In this document: one piece after another, positions 30,201 to 40,178 of the stretch
How the letters are laid out: each line of letters opens with the position of its first letter
Numbering within the stretch: position 1 is the stretch's first letter
Source: an uncultured Lachnospiraceae bacterium
GTDB taxonomy: Bacteria > Bacillota > Clostridia > Lachnospirales > Lachnospiraceae
Direction: 5' to 3'
DNA length: 64,000 bases
NCBI GenBank assembly: GCA_945919795.1
Contig: CAMEJJ010000016.1
Location: forward strand, 1 to 64,000
Notes under the pieces: model-generated
Seen by the model: only the letters and a program-made list of their open reading frames with translations
Told to the model about the DNA's origin: nothing
Database searches by the model: none
Program-made: the position numbers and the translations under genes

Positions 30201-32300
30201 TTACTGATGGAAACGAAGTACCACCGCAGACTTTTTCGGTAACAAAATCCGCAGTTTTCCACCTACAACCGGACATTTCACAACATCGGTGGTAAATCCG
30301 CTTTCATCCGTCTGGATAATCCGCTCCATTTCGCATTCTCTGGGAATTCCGGACTCCCATACCGAATATTCACGGTCTAATTCATAATCATTGTTGTTTA
30401 CTAAAGTAATATAGTGATCTCTGTCATAAAAACGGACAAATCCAAGCAGATTATAATCTCCAACCAGATATTTTATACTTCCGAATTTAAAGGCATCGCT
30501 TTCTTTATGAATCCGAATCATGGCCTTGTGAAATTCTATCAGGTCATGGTCTTCATTTCCCCAGGGATAGGTACGTCTGTTATCCGGATCGGTAAAGCCA
30601 CACACACCTGCTTCATCACCATAATAGATTGTCGGTGCTCCGGCCCATGTCATCTGTATGGTAACTGCTTCGCGCATAACTGCTTTATTGACACCCTCAT
30701 TAGCTGCTTCCGGTCCCATGGTATTGACACGGCCTACCCGTTTATTGGTTCTTGTTAAAAACCGGGAATGATCGTGATTGGACAGCTCATTCATGGCAAT
30801 ATGGAACGAATCTCCGGAAAACGCAGCCCCATGATAGTGCATGGCACCCCAGAAGCTATCGGCATTACCATACAAGTCTTCTCTGTAATCATCACTGTGC
30901 TTCTGCATTCCGGTCAAAAACCAGGTAATCGGTTCCATAAAAGCATCGTAATTCATGACGGTGTCCCACTCACCATTTTCAATCCATTCTCTCGGACTGC
31001 CATAGTGTTCGGCTAAAACAATCGCTTCCGGATTGGCTTCCCGCACCGCTCTATGAAAATCTTTCCAGAACTGATGATTAAACTCCGGCGAATGCCCTAA
31101 GTCCGCTGCGACATCAAGGCGCCATCCGTCTGCATTGTACGGAGGAGATACCCATTTTTTTCCGATATATAAAATATAATCATATAACTGTCGGGACCCT
31201 TCGTAATTGAGCTTCGGAAGGGTATCATGTCCCCACCAGCCATCATAAGTAGGATTATAAGGCCAGCGGTTTTGTTCATAAAAATGGAAATAATCTCTGT
31301 AAGGACTGTTGGCTGAAATATAAGCTCCCTTTTCATATCCTTCAAAGTTTTCATAAATGCGCTCGCGATCCATCCATTTGTTGAAGGAACCACAGTGGTT
31401 AAACACACCGTCCAAAATGACTTTCATTCCCCGTTTATGAGCTTCTTCCACAACCTTTGCAAACAGTTCATTGGATGCTTCTAAGTTTTCTTTGTTGGCA
31501 ATACGATTAATATACCGGGTGGCATCTTTATTTTCTTTCTGCCAGGGCTCCAGCAAATTACCCGTATCATTGACAATTTTTCCAAAATGGGGGTCGATAT
31601 AGTCATAGTCCTGAATATCATATTTATGATTGGAAGGCGATACGAATAACGGATTGAAATAAATGACATCGATTCCCAAATCCTGCAAATAGTCCATCTT
31701 ATCCATGACACCCTGTAAATCGCCGCCATAAAACTCTCTAACACCCATCGTTGCCGGATATTTATTCCAGTCTTCCACTCTGGTTACGTGTTCACCGATG
31801 TAATTATATTCATCTGTCAGAACGTCATTGGAAGGATCTCCGTTATAGAAGCGGTCCACGTAAATCTGATACATTACGGCACCTTTTGCCCATCTTGGCA
31901 CATGGTTGCCCGGAACAATCACAAATTTATAATAATCTTCCACATTTTTGGCAACTCCGCGGAAATCATAGACACAGGTAAGCTTTCCCGCACTTACTTC
32001 AAAATAGTAAGCAACCTTTTCGTCATCCAGTTCGAGATCATACTCATACCAATCAAAAAGGTCATCACTTTTATACTTCATCATCAAATGTTTTTCATTT
32101 TTACAGACAAAGTATACTTTATCAATATTATTTTTTGCTGCACGGAATTTAATGGTTACGATACTGTAAGGATTTGGATCCGGGGGGCAGACAAATTCGG
32201 ATGACATATCCGAAAACAGAGCTCTTTTATTGAGAACAGGCCTCATGCCTGACATATAAGTCTGATTATTTTGGATTCTGGATAAATCGCTGTATAGCAT
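30201..32300 (-). CDS. Glycoside hydrolase family 13 (neopullulanase/maltogenic amylase-like)
   Basis: DVIYFNPLFVSPSNHKYD, KVILDGVFNHCG, GWRLDVAADLG, LAEHYG, LSNHDHSR. Confidence 0.93.
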   Translation of the reverse strand: MLYSDLSRIQNNQTYMSGMRPVLNKRALFSDMSSEFVCPPDPNPYSIVTIKFRAAKNNIDKVYFVCKNEKHLMMKYKSDDLFDWYEYDLELDDEKVAYYFEVSAGKLTCVYDFRGVAKNVEDYYKFVIVPGNHVPRWAKGAVMYQIYVDRFYNGDPSNDVLTDEYNYIGEHVTRVEDWNKYPATMGVREFYGGDLQGVMDKMDYLQDLGIDVIYFNPLFVSPSNHKYDIQDYDYIDPHFGKIVNDTGNLLEPWQKENKDATRYINRIANKENLEASNELFAKVVEEAHKRGMKVILDGVFNHCGSFNKWMDRERIYENFEGYEKGAYISANSPYRDYFHFYEQNRWPYNPTYDGWWGHDTLPKLNYEGSRQLYDYILYIGKKWVSPPYNADGWRLDVAADLGHSPEFNHQFWKDFHRAVREANPEAIVLAEHYGSPREWIENGEWDTVMNYDAFMEPITWFLTGMQKHSDDYREDLYGNADSFWGAMHYHGAAFSGDSFHIAMNELSNHDHSRFLTRTNKRVGRVNTMGPEAANEGVNKAVMREAVTIQMTWAGAPTIYYGDEAGVCGFTDPDNRRTYPWGNEDHDLIEFHKAMIRIHKESDAFKFGSIKYLVGDYNLLGFVRFYDRDHYITLVNNNDYELDREYSVWESGIPRECEMERIIQTDESGFTTDVVKCPVVGGKLRILLPKKSAVVLRFHQ

Positions 32301-32385
32301 TGAAAAACACCCTCCATAATTACCCCATATATTGTATATAATATCATAATTACCCTTGTCATGCTACTATATAGTTTTATTTTTT

Positions 32386-32623
32386 CCTTTTTCGGATTTG
32401 TGTTTCCAATATATATCTTTGCCGCCTTGTACTTCAGTTTCTAGTCTTTCTAAGCGGCATGCTCACAAAATATTATGAAATGACCGGTTTCAAAACTCAG
32501 ACTTCGTCTTCGGACAGTTGAAACCGGTCATTATTTTGTTCGCTCATACCGCTAAGAAAGACACGAAACTTCGTAAAAGCTGGCGGACAAAGATATATAT
32601 TGGAAACACAAATTCGAAAAGGG
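32386..32623. repeat. Long palindromic element, copy 3 (inverted orientation), core at 32479-32532
   Basis: Arms CCTTTTTCGGATTTGTGTTTCCAATATATATCTTTG / CAAAGATATATATTGGAAACACAAATTCGAAAAGGG; core is reverse complement of copies 1, 2 and 4. Confidence 0.88.
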
Positions 32624-32835
32624 AATTTCTTTATAAAAAGGAAAAAAGACAGCGGTCGCACAGCTGTCTTTTTCGAGAAGGTATTTCTTTTGGGGTATAG
32701 CAAAAAACTATGTAATGTATTGGGGGGTTACAAGTATATTCTAACAAATATCTGAAAATAATCTACTCTCACGTTTCACAAACATTACAAAGGTTTTGAT
32801 TGATTTTTGTACATATTGCACAAATTTGGTGCGTT

Positions 32836-34662
32836 TTATTCTACATTACGGCCTTCAAAGAGCTCTGCAAACTCTTCCATGGTGATGCGTTCTTTCTCAA
32901 GTAAAAGCTCTGCACAGCTGTGAAGAACATCTTCATTCTCCAAAATCAGCTCTTTTGCCTTTTGGTAACAGTCATCAACAATGGCTTTTACTTCCGCATC
33001 AATCATACCTGCAACCTGTTCACTGTATGCTTTGGTATGGGCCAAATCACGACCGATAAAGACATCATCACCATTTTCATCGTAATTGATCGTTCCGATA
33101 TTTTCCGACATACCATAACGGGTTACCATGCGGCGTGCCGTCTCCGTTGCCTTTTTAATATCACTCGATGCACCTGTGGTGATATCATCAAAAATGATTT
33201 CTTCGGCAATTCGTCCACCAAGCGAAACCATAATCTCATGGAGCATCTTTCCTTTGGTTAAAAACATTTCATCTTTTTCGGGTAAAGGCATGGTATAACC
33301 TGCAGCACCCAGACCGGTCGGTATAATGGAAACCGTATAAACCGGCCCAACATCCGGAAGTACATGGAATAATATCGCATGTCCTGCTTCATGGTATGCG
33401 GTAATTTTCTTTTCCTCATCGGAAATAATCCGGCTTCTTTTTTCTGTACCAATTCCGGTTTTGATAAATGCTTTTTTAATATCTTCCGCACTGATAAAGA
33501 TACGATTATCTTTTGCTGCGTTAATCGCGGATTCATTTAAAAGATTTTCCAAATCCGCACCGGTATAACCGGCAGTTGTGCGCGCGATATGTGTTAAATC
33601 CACATCATCTAAGAGCGGTTTATTTTTAGCATGAACTTTTAATATCTCTTCTCGCCCACCGACATCCGGAGGTCCGATGACAATCTTTCTGTCAAAACGG
33701 CCGGGACGCAAAATGGCAGGATCCAAAATATCCACACGGTTTGTTGCCGCTAACACAATAATACCGGTATTTTCCTCAAAACCGTCCATTTCTACCAATA
33801 ACTGGTTTAAGGTCTGTTCTCTTTCATCATGTCCGCCACCCATACCGGTTCCACGTTTTCTGGCAACGGCATCGATTTCATCGATAAATACGATACAGGG
33901 ATGGTTCTTCTGCGCATCTTCAAACAGGTCTCTGACACGGGATGCACCGACACCGACAAACATTTCCACAAAATCCGAACCGGAAATCGAAAAGAAAGGA
34001 ACGCCTGCTTCTCCGGCAATGGCTTTGGCCAATAATGTTTTACCGGTACCGGGAGGTCCTTCTAACAAAATACCTTTGGGAATCCGGGCACCGACTTTCG
34101 TATACTGTCCGGGATTTTTTAAAAAGCTGATGATTTCTTCAAGTTCTTCTTTTTCTTCTTTCAAACCGGCAACATCTTTTAAAGTCGTCTTATTGTTGTC
34201 TCCCATAACCATTCGGGCCCGGCTTTTTCCAAAATTCATCATTTTGCTGCCACCGGCACCTCCACCGGCAGATGCATTGATTAACATCATAAAGATGACC
34301 AAACAGACAACGGCGATCAGGATTGGCATAGCGATGGATTTAAACCAGGTATCCTGCGGAATATTGTCCCGCATGACAAAAATATCATTTTTTTCCAGCA
34401 AATCCTCCATCTCTTCCACATCCGCTACATAAAGTACCGCTGCGGTTCCATCACGAAACAGGATTTCTAAACGACCGCTGGGGGTCTGCGTATTGGGGAT
34501 GATTTCAACCTCACTGATTTTACCATCCTTTATATCCTGTTTAAACTGTGCCCTCGTATAATCCCGGGGCGTACTCTTTCCCATTTCAATAAAAACGGAA
34601 ATAATCAATAACACTACAATGGCGATTAAAATAAATCCCATTCCTTGTCTTTTCTTTTCCAA
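32836..34662 (-). CDS. ftsH: ATP-dependent zinc metalloprotease FtsH
   Basis: [26 protein letters not shown] region, HEAGH. Confidence 0.97.
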   Translation of the reverse strand: MEKKRQGMGFILIAIVVLLIISVFIEMGKSTPRDYTRAQFKQDIKDGKISEVEIIPNTQTPSGRLEILFRDGTAAVLYVADVEEMEDLLEKNDIFVMRDNIPQDTWFKSIAMPILIAVVCLVIFMMLINASAGGGAGGSKMMNFGKSRARMVMGDNNKTTLKDVAGLKEEKEELEEIISFLKNPGQYTKVGARIPKGILLEGPPGTGKTLLAKAIAGEAGVPFFSISGSDFVEMFVGVGASRVRDLFEDAQKNHPCIVFIDEIDAVARKRGTGMGGGHDEREQTLNQLLVEMDGFEENTGIIVLAATNRVDILDPAILRPGRFDRKIVIGPPDVGGREEILKVHAKNKPLLDDVDLTHIARTTAGYTGADLENLLNESAINAAKDNRIFISAEDIKKAFIKTGIGTEKRSRIISDEEKKITAYHEAGHAILFHVLPDVGPVYTVSIIPTGLGAAGYTMPLPEKDEMFLTKGKMLHEIMVSLGGRIAEEIIFDDITTGASSDIKKATETARRMVTRYGMSENIGTINYDENGDDVFIGRDLAHTKAYSEQVAGMIDAEVKAIVDDCYQKAKELILENEDVLHSCAELLLEKERITMEEFAELFEGRNVE

Positions 34663-34666
34663 TGAC

Positions 34667-35197
34667 TTACTCCTCTACTTCCAAAACACCTACATAAGGT
34701 AAATTTCGATATCTTTGTGCATAATCAAGACCATAGCCGACAACAAACAAATCCGGTATTTCAAAACCGGTATAATCAGCATTGATATCCACGACTCTAC
34801 GATCCGGCTTATCCAAAAGCGCGCAAAGCTTTAAAGATTTTGGATTGCGTTGTCTAAGGTTGTCCAACAGATAACTGAGCGTTCTTCCGGTATCCACGAT
34901 ATCCTCAATCACAATTACGTTCTTTCCGACAATCGATTCTTCCAAATCTTTTTTCATAATAATTTTTCCGCTGGATACGGAGCTGTTCCCATAGCTTGAA
35001 ACGGACATAAAATCCAATGCCACGGGGACGGTAATCCGCTTTGCCAGCTCACATGCAAAAAAACAGGCACCTTTTAAGGTACATACTAAAAATACCTCTT
35101 CTCCTTCATAATCTTTGCTGATCTGAGCTCCCAACTCGGCAATGCGGGCATCAATCTGTTCTTCGCTCAACAGAACGCTGATCTTGTTGTTCATCAC
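34667..35197 (-). CDS. hpt: Hypoxanthine phosphoribosyltransferase
   Basis: VIVIEDIVDTGRTLSYL PRPP motif; GYGLDYAQRYRNLPYVGVL. Confidence 0.95.
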   Translation of the reverse strand: MMNNKISVLLSEEQIDARIAELGAQISKDYEGEEVFLVCTLKGACFFACELAKRITVPVALDFMSVSSYGNSSVSSGKIIMKKDLEESIVGKNVIVIEDIVDTGRTLSYLLDNLRQRNPKSLKLCALLDKPDRRVVDINADYTGFEIPDLFVVGYGLDYAQRYRNLPYVGVLEVEE

Positions 35198-36534
35198 GTA
35201 TTCTCCTCTTTCATTGTAATCTCCAAAACCTGTCTGGTTTCATCCGTAACTTTATAATATTCACTAATCCGATATCCGATAATCCACATAATATGGTCGC
35301 CGTCCGCAATCAGAGGAATTCGGTCTCTCATTGCAAGGGGAATTTTTTCATCCACCATATAATCCTGCAGTTTTTTTCTTGCCGTTTTCGTACAAAAAAA
35401 GTAATCACCGCTTTTCCGATACCGCAATGTGGCAGTTTCTCTTATTTTATCATAATCAAACCACTTCGTATAGTTTTCGGTCGGCACATTCTGATCTTTT
35501 TCATAGGAAAAAATTCTCATTTCCACAACCGGATCTATGGATTCTTGAATATCCGAATTTGAGACATCGCATTCCTTTTCAATATAGAGATGATGCTGAT
35601 CAACATATGCCTTCGTCTGATACAAAAGACTGATTTTCTTTCCGCTCTGCCCTTCCAAAAGACCTAAAACAGCCTGTATATGTTGTCTGGTAATGTCTTT
35701 CTTTTTTTGGCAGCAGAAAGAATACATACGGTATGACAGTTCCTGCTTCATGTAGGGATGCTGATTTTTCAACCAATCGATGGCAACCCGGCATCCGGAT
35801 TGAGTTGGTTCAATATACTCGGCAAAAAGCCTTTCTGCCTCTTCGTCCAGATACTGCAGTGCCAGATCCACACTTTCGGCACTTGCACATATATGCTCTG
35901 TCACTCCGGTACAGATTTCTTTTTCCGCAATCGGGAGAATATCATGGCGAATGCAATTTCTGGCATAGGCAGTATCAAAATTACTCTGATCCGTCACGTA
36001 GGAAATCCTGTTTTTTGTAAGGAATTCTTCAATCTGACTGCGTGTCACACAAAGCAATGGACGGATGTAACAATCTCTTACCGGCTGCATTCCTCTTAAC
36101 CCGCGCAGGCTGCTTCCCCGAAACATCTGGAAAAGAACAGTTTCTGCCTGATCATTTTTATGATGTGCCAGTGCAATTTTTTTCTGAATATCGGCCTCTT
36201 GTTCAAATATCTGATAGCGAAGAATTCTGGCAGATTCCTCGATTCCGGTATGATGCTCTTTCTGATAAGAAAATACATCGATTTTTTCGATACGACATGG
36301 CACCCTCCATGCGTCGCAAAGCTCCTTTACAAAAGCTGCTTCTTTATCGGCCTCTTTCCGCAAACCGTGATGAATATGAATTGCCTCAAGTGTAAACGGA
36401 ATTTCTTTTTTTAACTGACATAGCAAGGACAATAGACAGACAGAATCGGCCCCTCCGGATAATCCGACAACGATATGGTCGTTGGGATGAATCATATGAA
36501 ATTGCTCGATAAATTGTTTTACTTTTGTAATCAT
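35194..36534 (-). CDS. tilS: tRNA(Ile)-lysidine synthase
   Basis: VVGLSGGADSVCLL PP-loop; LAHHKNDQAETVLFQMFRGSSLRGLRGM. Confidence 0.95.
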   Translation of the reverse strand: MITKVKQFIEQFHMIHPNDHIVVGLSGGADSVCLLSLLCQLKKEIPFTLEAIHIHHGLRKEADKEAAFVKELCDAWRVPCRIEKIDVFSYQKEHHTGIEESARILRYQIFEQEADIQKKIALAHHKNDQAETVLFQMFRGSSLRGLRGMQPVRDCYIRPLLCVTRSQIEEFLTKNRISYVTDQSNFDTAYARNCIRHDILPIAEKEICTGVTEHICASAESVDLALQYLDEEAERLFAEYIEPTQSGCRVAIDWLKNQHPYMKQELSYRMYSFCCQKKKDITRQHIQAVLGLLEGQSGKKISLLYQTKAYVDQHHLYIEKECDVSNSDIQESIDPVVEMRIFSYEKDQNVPTENYTKWFDYDKIRETATLRYRKSGDYFFCTKTARKKLQDYMVDEKIPLAMRDRIPLIADGDHIMWIIGYRISEYYKVTDETRQVLEITMKEENT

Positions 36535-36605
36535 ATTGTTATTCTCTATCTGACCGGAATTCTGATGCTCTCGAACTACTCAAAACTCTCATGCTTCAAT
36601 AACCT

Positions 36606-36650
36606 TTTGAAATTTGCATATTTGGAATTTGCTTATTTGGGATTTGCTAA
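36606..36650. repeat. Three 15-bp tandem repeats
   Basis: TTTGAAATTTGCATA / TTTGGAATTTGCTTA / TTTGGGATTTGCTAA. Confidence 0.8.
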
Positions 36651-36715
36651 TTAAAATTTTACTGACATTACAGAATTTTATCCTCTTTGCCCTTGCATCA
36701 CATTATACCGCAAAA

Positions 36716-37945
36716 TCAGGTGTTGGCAAAGATACCAAAAACAATCACCGTCATATCATCCCGAATTCTGCCTCCGGCCCTGGTAATGGCCGCATTAATG
36801 ATCATCACTGCCATCTGCCTTGGATTTTCAAAGGACAAATCTGCCAGAAATTCCTTCAAACTGCCTATGTTACCGTCCAGAGTATAGTCCGATGAAAATG
36901 CATCCAGGACCCCATCCGTCATCATAATCAGATAATCTCCGTCTTCTAAACCATAGGCATTTTCATCCGGCTCCTCTTTTGAAAACACACCAAGAGGCAA
37001 AGATTCACCGGAAACTGTCCAGATATGCTTTCCTCTTTTTATAAAAGAGGCTCCCGCTCCGTATTTTAAAAACCGGCAGGTTCCCTGATATAAGTCAATT
37101 TCGCAGGTATCTAATGTAACGGTGTGGTCCTCCGTATTATTTAAACAGATCAAAGAATTCAACAAAGTCCCTGCTTTGTCTACATGAAATCCGGTCTCCA
37201 TAAATTTATCGAGCAGATCTAACAACTTCTCGCTGTCCTTTGCCGCTTCCACTCCGGAGCCCATTCCGTCAGAGATGGCAATTAACTGCATTCCTCTGGC
37301 ATATTCCCGAATTAAATAACTATCTCCGGATTCAGATTCATTTTCTTTTTTCGCCCTTGCTACTCCATCCAGAATGTAATAATTGACCTCTTCTTCAAAA
37401 ATCAAAAGCTTTGCTTCCTCATGGACAAAAGTTGGATTTGCTTCGTTTGACCGCAGTTTCCGGTGACAAAGCTCCGAAAGATATTCCATCAGCTCATCGG
37501 TATAAAACATTTCATCAACACGTGCTTTTATTTTCATTCCGATTTCCAGATGCTCTTCTATTTCCACGACATACAATTCTTCAATAATTAAGTCATTTTC
37601 CGTTAATCCCTTTTCGATCTTTCTTTTCAGCCGTTCTAAAAGACCGGATGTCGCATAGGTCTCATTCGCCAGCTCTTTTAATGCATCCGCTGTTTCCGAT
37701 AACTGATCCGCGAGCAGACTGTTGTGCTCCTGTCGCGTTTTTAAAAGATAGAGCTGCATACCCGCTTCTGTATCCGGAGAATGTATTTCATCCTCAAAGC
37801 TTCCGGCTATTTCCTGAAGAGTATCTGCATAAAGAATCAGTCGTTTCTTTCCGTATTCCGGTAAAATATTATGTTTTTCCTGTTGTAAAACACTCCGCTT
37901 CATAAATACCACTCTTTTCCGTTTTCTTGCTATTATAGTGGACAA
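36716..37945 (-). CDS. spoIIE: SpoIIE-family PP2C-type phosphatase lacking the N-terminal multi-TM region
   Basis: LIAISDGMGSGVEAAKDSEKLLDLLDKFMETG, DYLIMMTDGVLDAF, RDDMTVIV; syntenic between divIC and tilS; only 409 aa. Confidence 0.85.
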   Translation of the reverse strand: MSTIIARKRKRVVFMKRSVLQQEKHNILPEYGKKRLILYADTLQEIAGSFEDEIHSPDTEAGMQLYLLKTRQEHNSLLADQLSETADALKELANETYATSGLLERLKRKIEKGLTENDLIIEELYVVEIEEHLEIGMKIKARVDEMFYTDELMEYLSELCHRKLRSNEANPTFVHEEAKLLIFEEEVNYYILDGVARAKKENESESGDSYLIREYARGMQLIAISDGMGSGVEAAKDSEKLLDLLDKFMETGFHVDKAGTLLNSLICLNNTEDHTVTLDTCEIDLYQGTCRFLKYGAGASFIKRGKHIWTVSGESLPLGVFSKEEPDENAYGLEDGDYLIMMTDGVLDAFSSDYTLDGNIGSLKEFLADLSFENPRQMAVMIINAAITRAGGRIRDDMTVIVFGIFANT

Positions 37946-38042
37946 GCTCTGAAAAAAATGTCATTTTGAGGCGGGGGGACAGAAAATACTTGCTATATTT
38001 ATATATTCTTTCCGAGAACACAAATCCAAAAAAGTGCAGAAA

Positions 38043-38096
38043 AAAATAAGACATGGATTCTGTGCCCTCTAGCATCTCAATCCATGTCTTATTTCA
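38043..38096 (-). terminator. Intrinsic terminator after divIC overlapping its stop codon
   Basis: AAATAAGACATGGATT ... AATCCATGTCTTATTT then T run on minus strand; TAA stop lies in the stem. Confidence 0.85.
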
Positions 38097-38403
38097 TCTT
38101 AAATACGATTTCGCCTTCCCGAACCAGTCCCAGTTTTTCTTTTGCAACTTCTTCGATATAGGCTTGAGTCTGTGTATATTTTTTAAATTCTTCCAGTTCC
38201 GTAGATCTGTTTTCTTCTTCTGCAATCTGCGCATCCAGTGCTGCTTCTGTCGACAAATATTCCTGTTGCTTTTGCTTTAGTGTATAACTGTTTACGGAAA
38301 TAACCGCTAAAAGCATCAATACGACCGCCGAAACAAGAAACATACCGAAACGATTTTGCCGCTTACCGCGAAATGCGACTTTTTTTCGTGATTTTCGTTT
38401 CAT
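38089..38403 (-). CDS. divIC: Septum formation initiator DivIC/FtsB-like
   Basis: Single TM plus coiled coil, EVAKEKLGLVREGEIVFK; synteny. Confidence 0.85.
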   Translation of the reverse strand: MKRKSRKKVAFRGKRQNRFGMFLVSAVVLMLLAVISVNSYTLKQKQQEYLSTEAALDAQIAEEENRSTELEEFKKYTQTQAYIEEVAKEKLGLVREGEIVFKMK

Positions 38404-38414
38404 GTTGACCCCTC

Positions 38415-38909
38415 TTACAAGTCCCTTTTTTTGTGTTTACATAATGTTATCTTAAACTTTTTTATGTTGCCCGTCAACTTCTTTTTTAAGACTTTTCGAA
38501 ATTTTTTTAGTTCCCTTTTTCCTTTACCGAACATGCGTTTTATCAGTGCTTTGACGGGTTTAAAAAGGAACCGAAGACACCGAAACACCACATCTAGTAT
38601 TTTTTTGAGAATTGTTGACATAATTTCCACTATATATTCCCCAATCGAATATTTATACACCAACATTCCTAATGCAACACCCGCTACTAAAAACCAGCGT
38701 ATGATTCCGTTATTTGTTTTATAAAGCATATAAAATAAAAAAATACCGGCTCCGGTCCAGAAAAAAATGTCTTCCACTGCAATCCAGAAATTCCCATGCC
38801 GAAACACCCTTCGAAAAATCCGAAATACATCATATACCATCGTAATGACAATACCCGACAAAAAACAATATAATAAAAACCGGCTCTCTTCCACAATCTG
38901 TTCGCTCAT
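38415..38909 (-). CDS. yabQ: YabQ-like sporulation membrane protein
   Basis: FLLYCFLSGIVITMVYDVFRIFRRVFRH, synteny with yabP and divIC. Confidence 0.85.
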   Translation of the reverse strand: MSEQIVEESRFLLYCFLSGIVITMVYDVFRIFRRVFRHGNFWIAVEDIFFWTGAGIFLFYMLYKTNNGIIRWFLVAGVALGMLVYKYSIGEYIVEIMSTILKKILDVVFRCLRFLFKPVKALIKRMFGKGKRELKKFRKVLKKKLTGNIKKFKITLCKHKKRDL

Positions 38910-39193
38910 TATTTAAACAGCTTTCCGAAAAAAGATTCTCCTTTTTGACCCATACCGGATAATTCAGAATAGGTCAGGCTGTCAATCTGCCCTTCCACAT
39001 CCACTTCTCCTTTTTCCAGAGAAAGGCGGTTTACATGCAGATTGTTTCCCTTAATCATTAGCATTCCCTGATCGGTTTCCAATAAAATTTCTGCCAAATC
39101 AAAAGAGAGCACATCACTGACTCCGCTGACCATACAGACATTGCGGTTATTTAACATCAGCTTGTGTGCTCTCTGCTTCGTTGTCTCTTCCAT
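38909..39193 (-). CDS. yabP: YabP-like sporulation protein
   Basis: RAHKLMLNNRNVCMVSGVSDVLSFDLAEILLETDQGMLMIKGNNLHV; synteny. Confidence 0.88.
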   Translation of the reverse strand: MEETTKQRAHKLMLNNRNVCMVSGVSDVLSFDLAEILLETDQGMLMIKGNNLHVNRLSLEKGEVDVEGQIDSLTYSELSGMGQKGESFFGKLFK

Positions 39194-39301
39194 AATCAAT
39201 CCTCCCGGTGTATATAAAATGACGGGTAAACTCGTCTGCTGCCTCGCCGTCATGACGAAATACCCCATTTCATATATATTCTCATCCCGGACAGATTATT
39301 C

Positions 39302-39541
39302 CTAAAGATATTCAAACATCTCTTTTGCTTCTTCTTTTTTTACCGTATCAACGACTTCCAAAACCCGGACACTGACATCCTTATTTCCAAAATTAATGGT
39401 AATTTTATCGCCCACCTTTACTTCGCTTCCGGCTTTGGCAACCTTGTCATTGATCTGAACACGACCGGCATCGCAGGCTTCATTTGCCACGGTTCTTCTT
39501 TTAATTAAGCGGGATACTTTTAAATATTTGTCTAATCGCAT
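39302..39541 (-). CDS. rqcP: S4-domain RNA-binding protein (RqcP/YabO-like)
   Basis: MRLDKYLKVSRLIKRRTVANEACDAGRVQINDKVAKAGSEVKVGD; GGAGG before ATG 39541. Confidence 0.9.
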   Translation of the reverse strand: MRLDKYLKVSRLIKRRTVANEACDAGRVQINDKVAKAGSEVKVGDKITINFGNKDVSVRVLEVVDTVKKEEAKEMFEYL

Positions 39542-39550
39542 ATGCGGACC

Positions 39551-39703
39551 TCCTCGTTCGTCAAATTCAAATTCTTGTGCAAGCACAAATTTGAACTTGG
39601 CTCATCGTGTATAACCGCCATAAAACACGCTACGCGTATTTTATCGGCTGATTAGCACTCGTCAAATGCGATTATGCAAGCATATCGCACTTTCCTCGTT
39701 GCC
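39551..39703. repeat. Array of three hairpins in the leader of the S4 gene
   Basis: 39551-39607 AAATTCTTGTG-caag-CACAAATTT; 39617-39648 GCCATAAAACACGC-TAC-GCGTATTTTATCGGC; 39659-39703 GTCAAATGCGATTATGCAAGCATATCGCACTTTCCTCG. Confidence 0.75.
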
Positions 39704-39708
39704 ATAAC

Positions 39709-39740
39709 AAAAAGGACCCTTGCGTTGCAAAGGCCCTTTA
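39709..39740 (-). terminator. Intrinsic terminator of HU gene
   Basis: Minus strand AAAGGGCCTTTG-CAACG-CAAGGGTCCTTTTTG. Confidence 0.85.
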
Positions 39741-39762
39741 AAATTTAATTCAAATCATCGAA

Positions 39763-40038
39763 TTAAGCATTTACCATATCTTTTAATGCTTTACCAGCTT
39801 TGAATTTAGGTGCTTTAGAAGCTGCAATCTTCATTGTAGCGCCAGTCTGAGGATTTCTTCCTTCTCTAGCTGCTCTTTCAGATACTTCGAATGTACCAAA
39901 GCCAACTAACTGGATTTTTTCACCTTTCTTTAATTCAGCTGCAACAACATCTGTAAAAGCTTTTAATGCCTTTTCTGCGTCTTTTTTTGAGATTTCTGCC
40001 TGATCAGCGATAGCTGCTACTAATTCTGTTTTGTTCAT
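39763..40038 (-). CDS. hup: HU family DNA-binding protein
   Basis: [30 protein letters not shown]...[21 protein letters not shown]. Confidence 0.97.
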   Translation of the reverse strand: MNKTELVAAIADQAEISKKDAEKALKAFTDVVAAELKKGEKIQLVGFGTFEVSERAAREGRNPQTGATMKIAASKAPKFKAGKALKDMVNA

Positions 40039-40102
40039 TTTGAACTCCTCCTATTACTGAGTTTTTTCTTAATTTTAACGTCAAGTGTGACGCCTACAAC
40101 TA

Positions 40103-40131
40103 GTTATAATATCTTTTCTTGTTTTTGTCAA
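40103..40131 (-). promoter_or_regulatory. SigmaA-type promoter of HU gene
   Basis: Minus strand TTGACA - 17 nt - TATAAC. Confidence 0.7.
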
Positions 40132-40178
40132 GAAAATATTGAAAAATAGGGCTTTTTTTGCTATTTTTAACAAATTTT

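Noticed and set aside
32497-32703. ORFs on both strands (32497..32703 and 32518..32700)
   Set aside because: Overlap palindromic element copy 3 and lack domain or RBS support.
33677-34432. 251-aa plus-strand ORF
   Set aside because: Entirely antisense to the ftsH coding sequence; low-complexity Ser/Pro/Thr composition typical of a shadow ORF.
39542-39586. N-terminal extension MLAQEFEFDERGGPH of the S4 protein ORF
   Set aside because: Encoded by the leader hairpin; GGAGG Shine-Dalgarno precedes the internal ATG (MRLDKYLK).
39551-39703. Possible CRISPR-like array because of repeated hairpins
   Set aside because: Units differ in sequence and spacing, there are no unique spacers of regular size, and no cas genes nearby.
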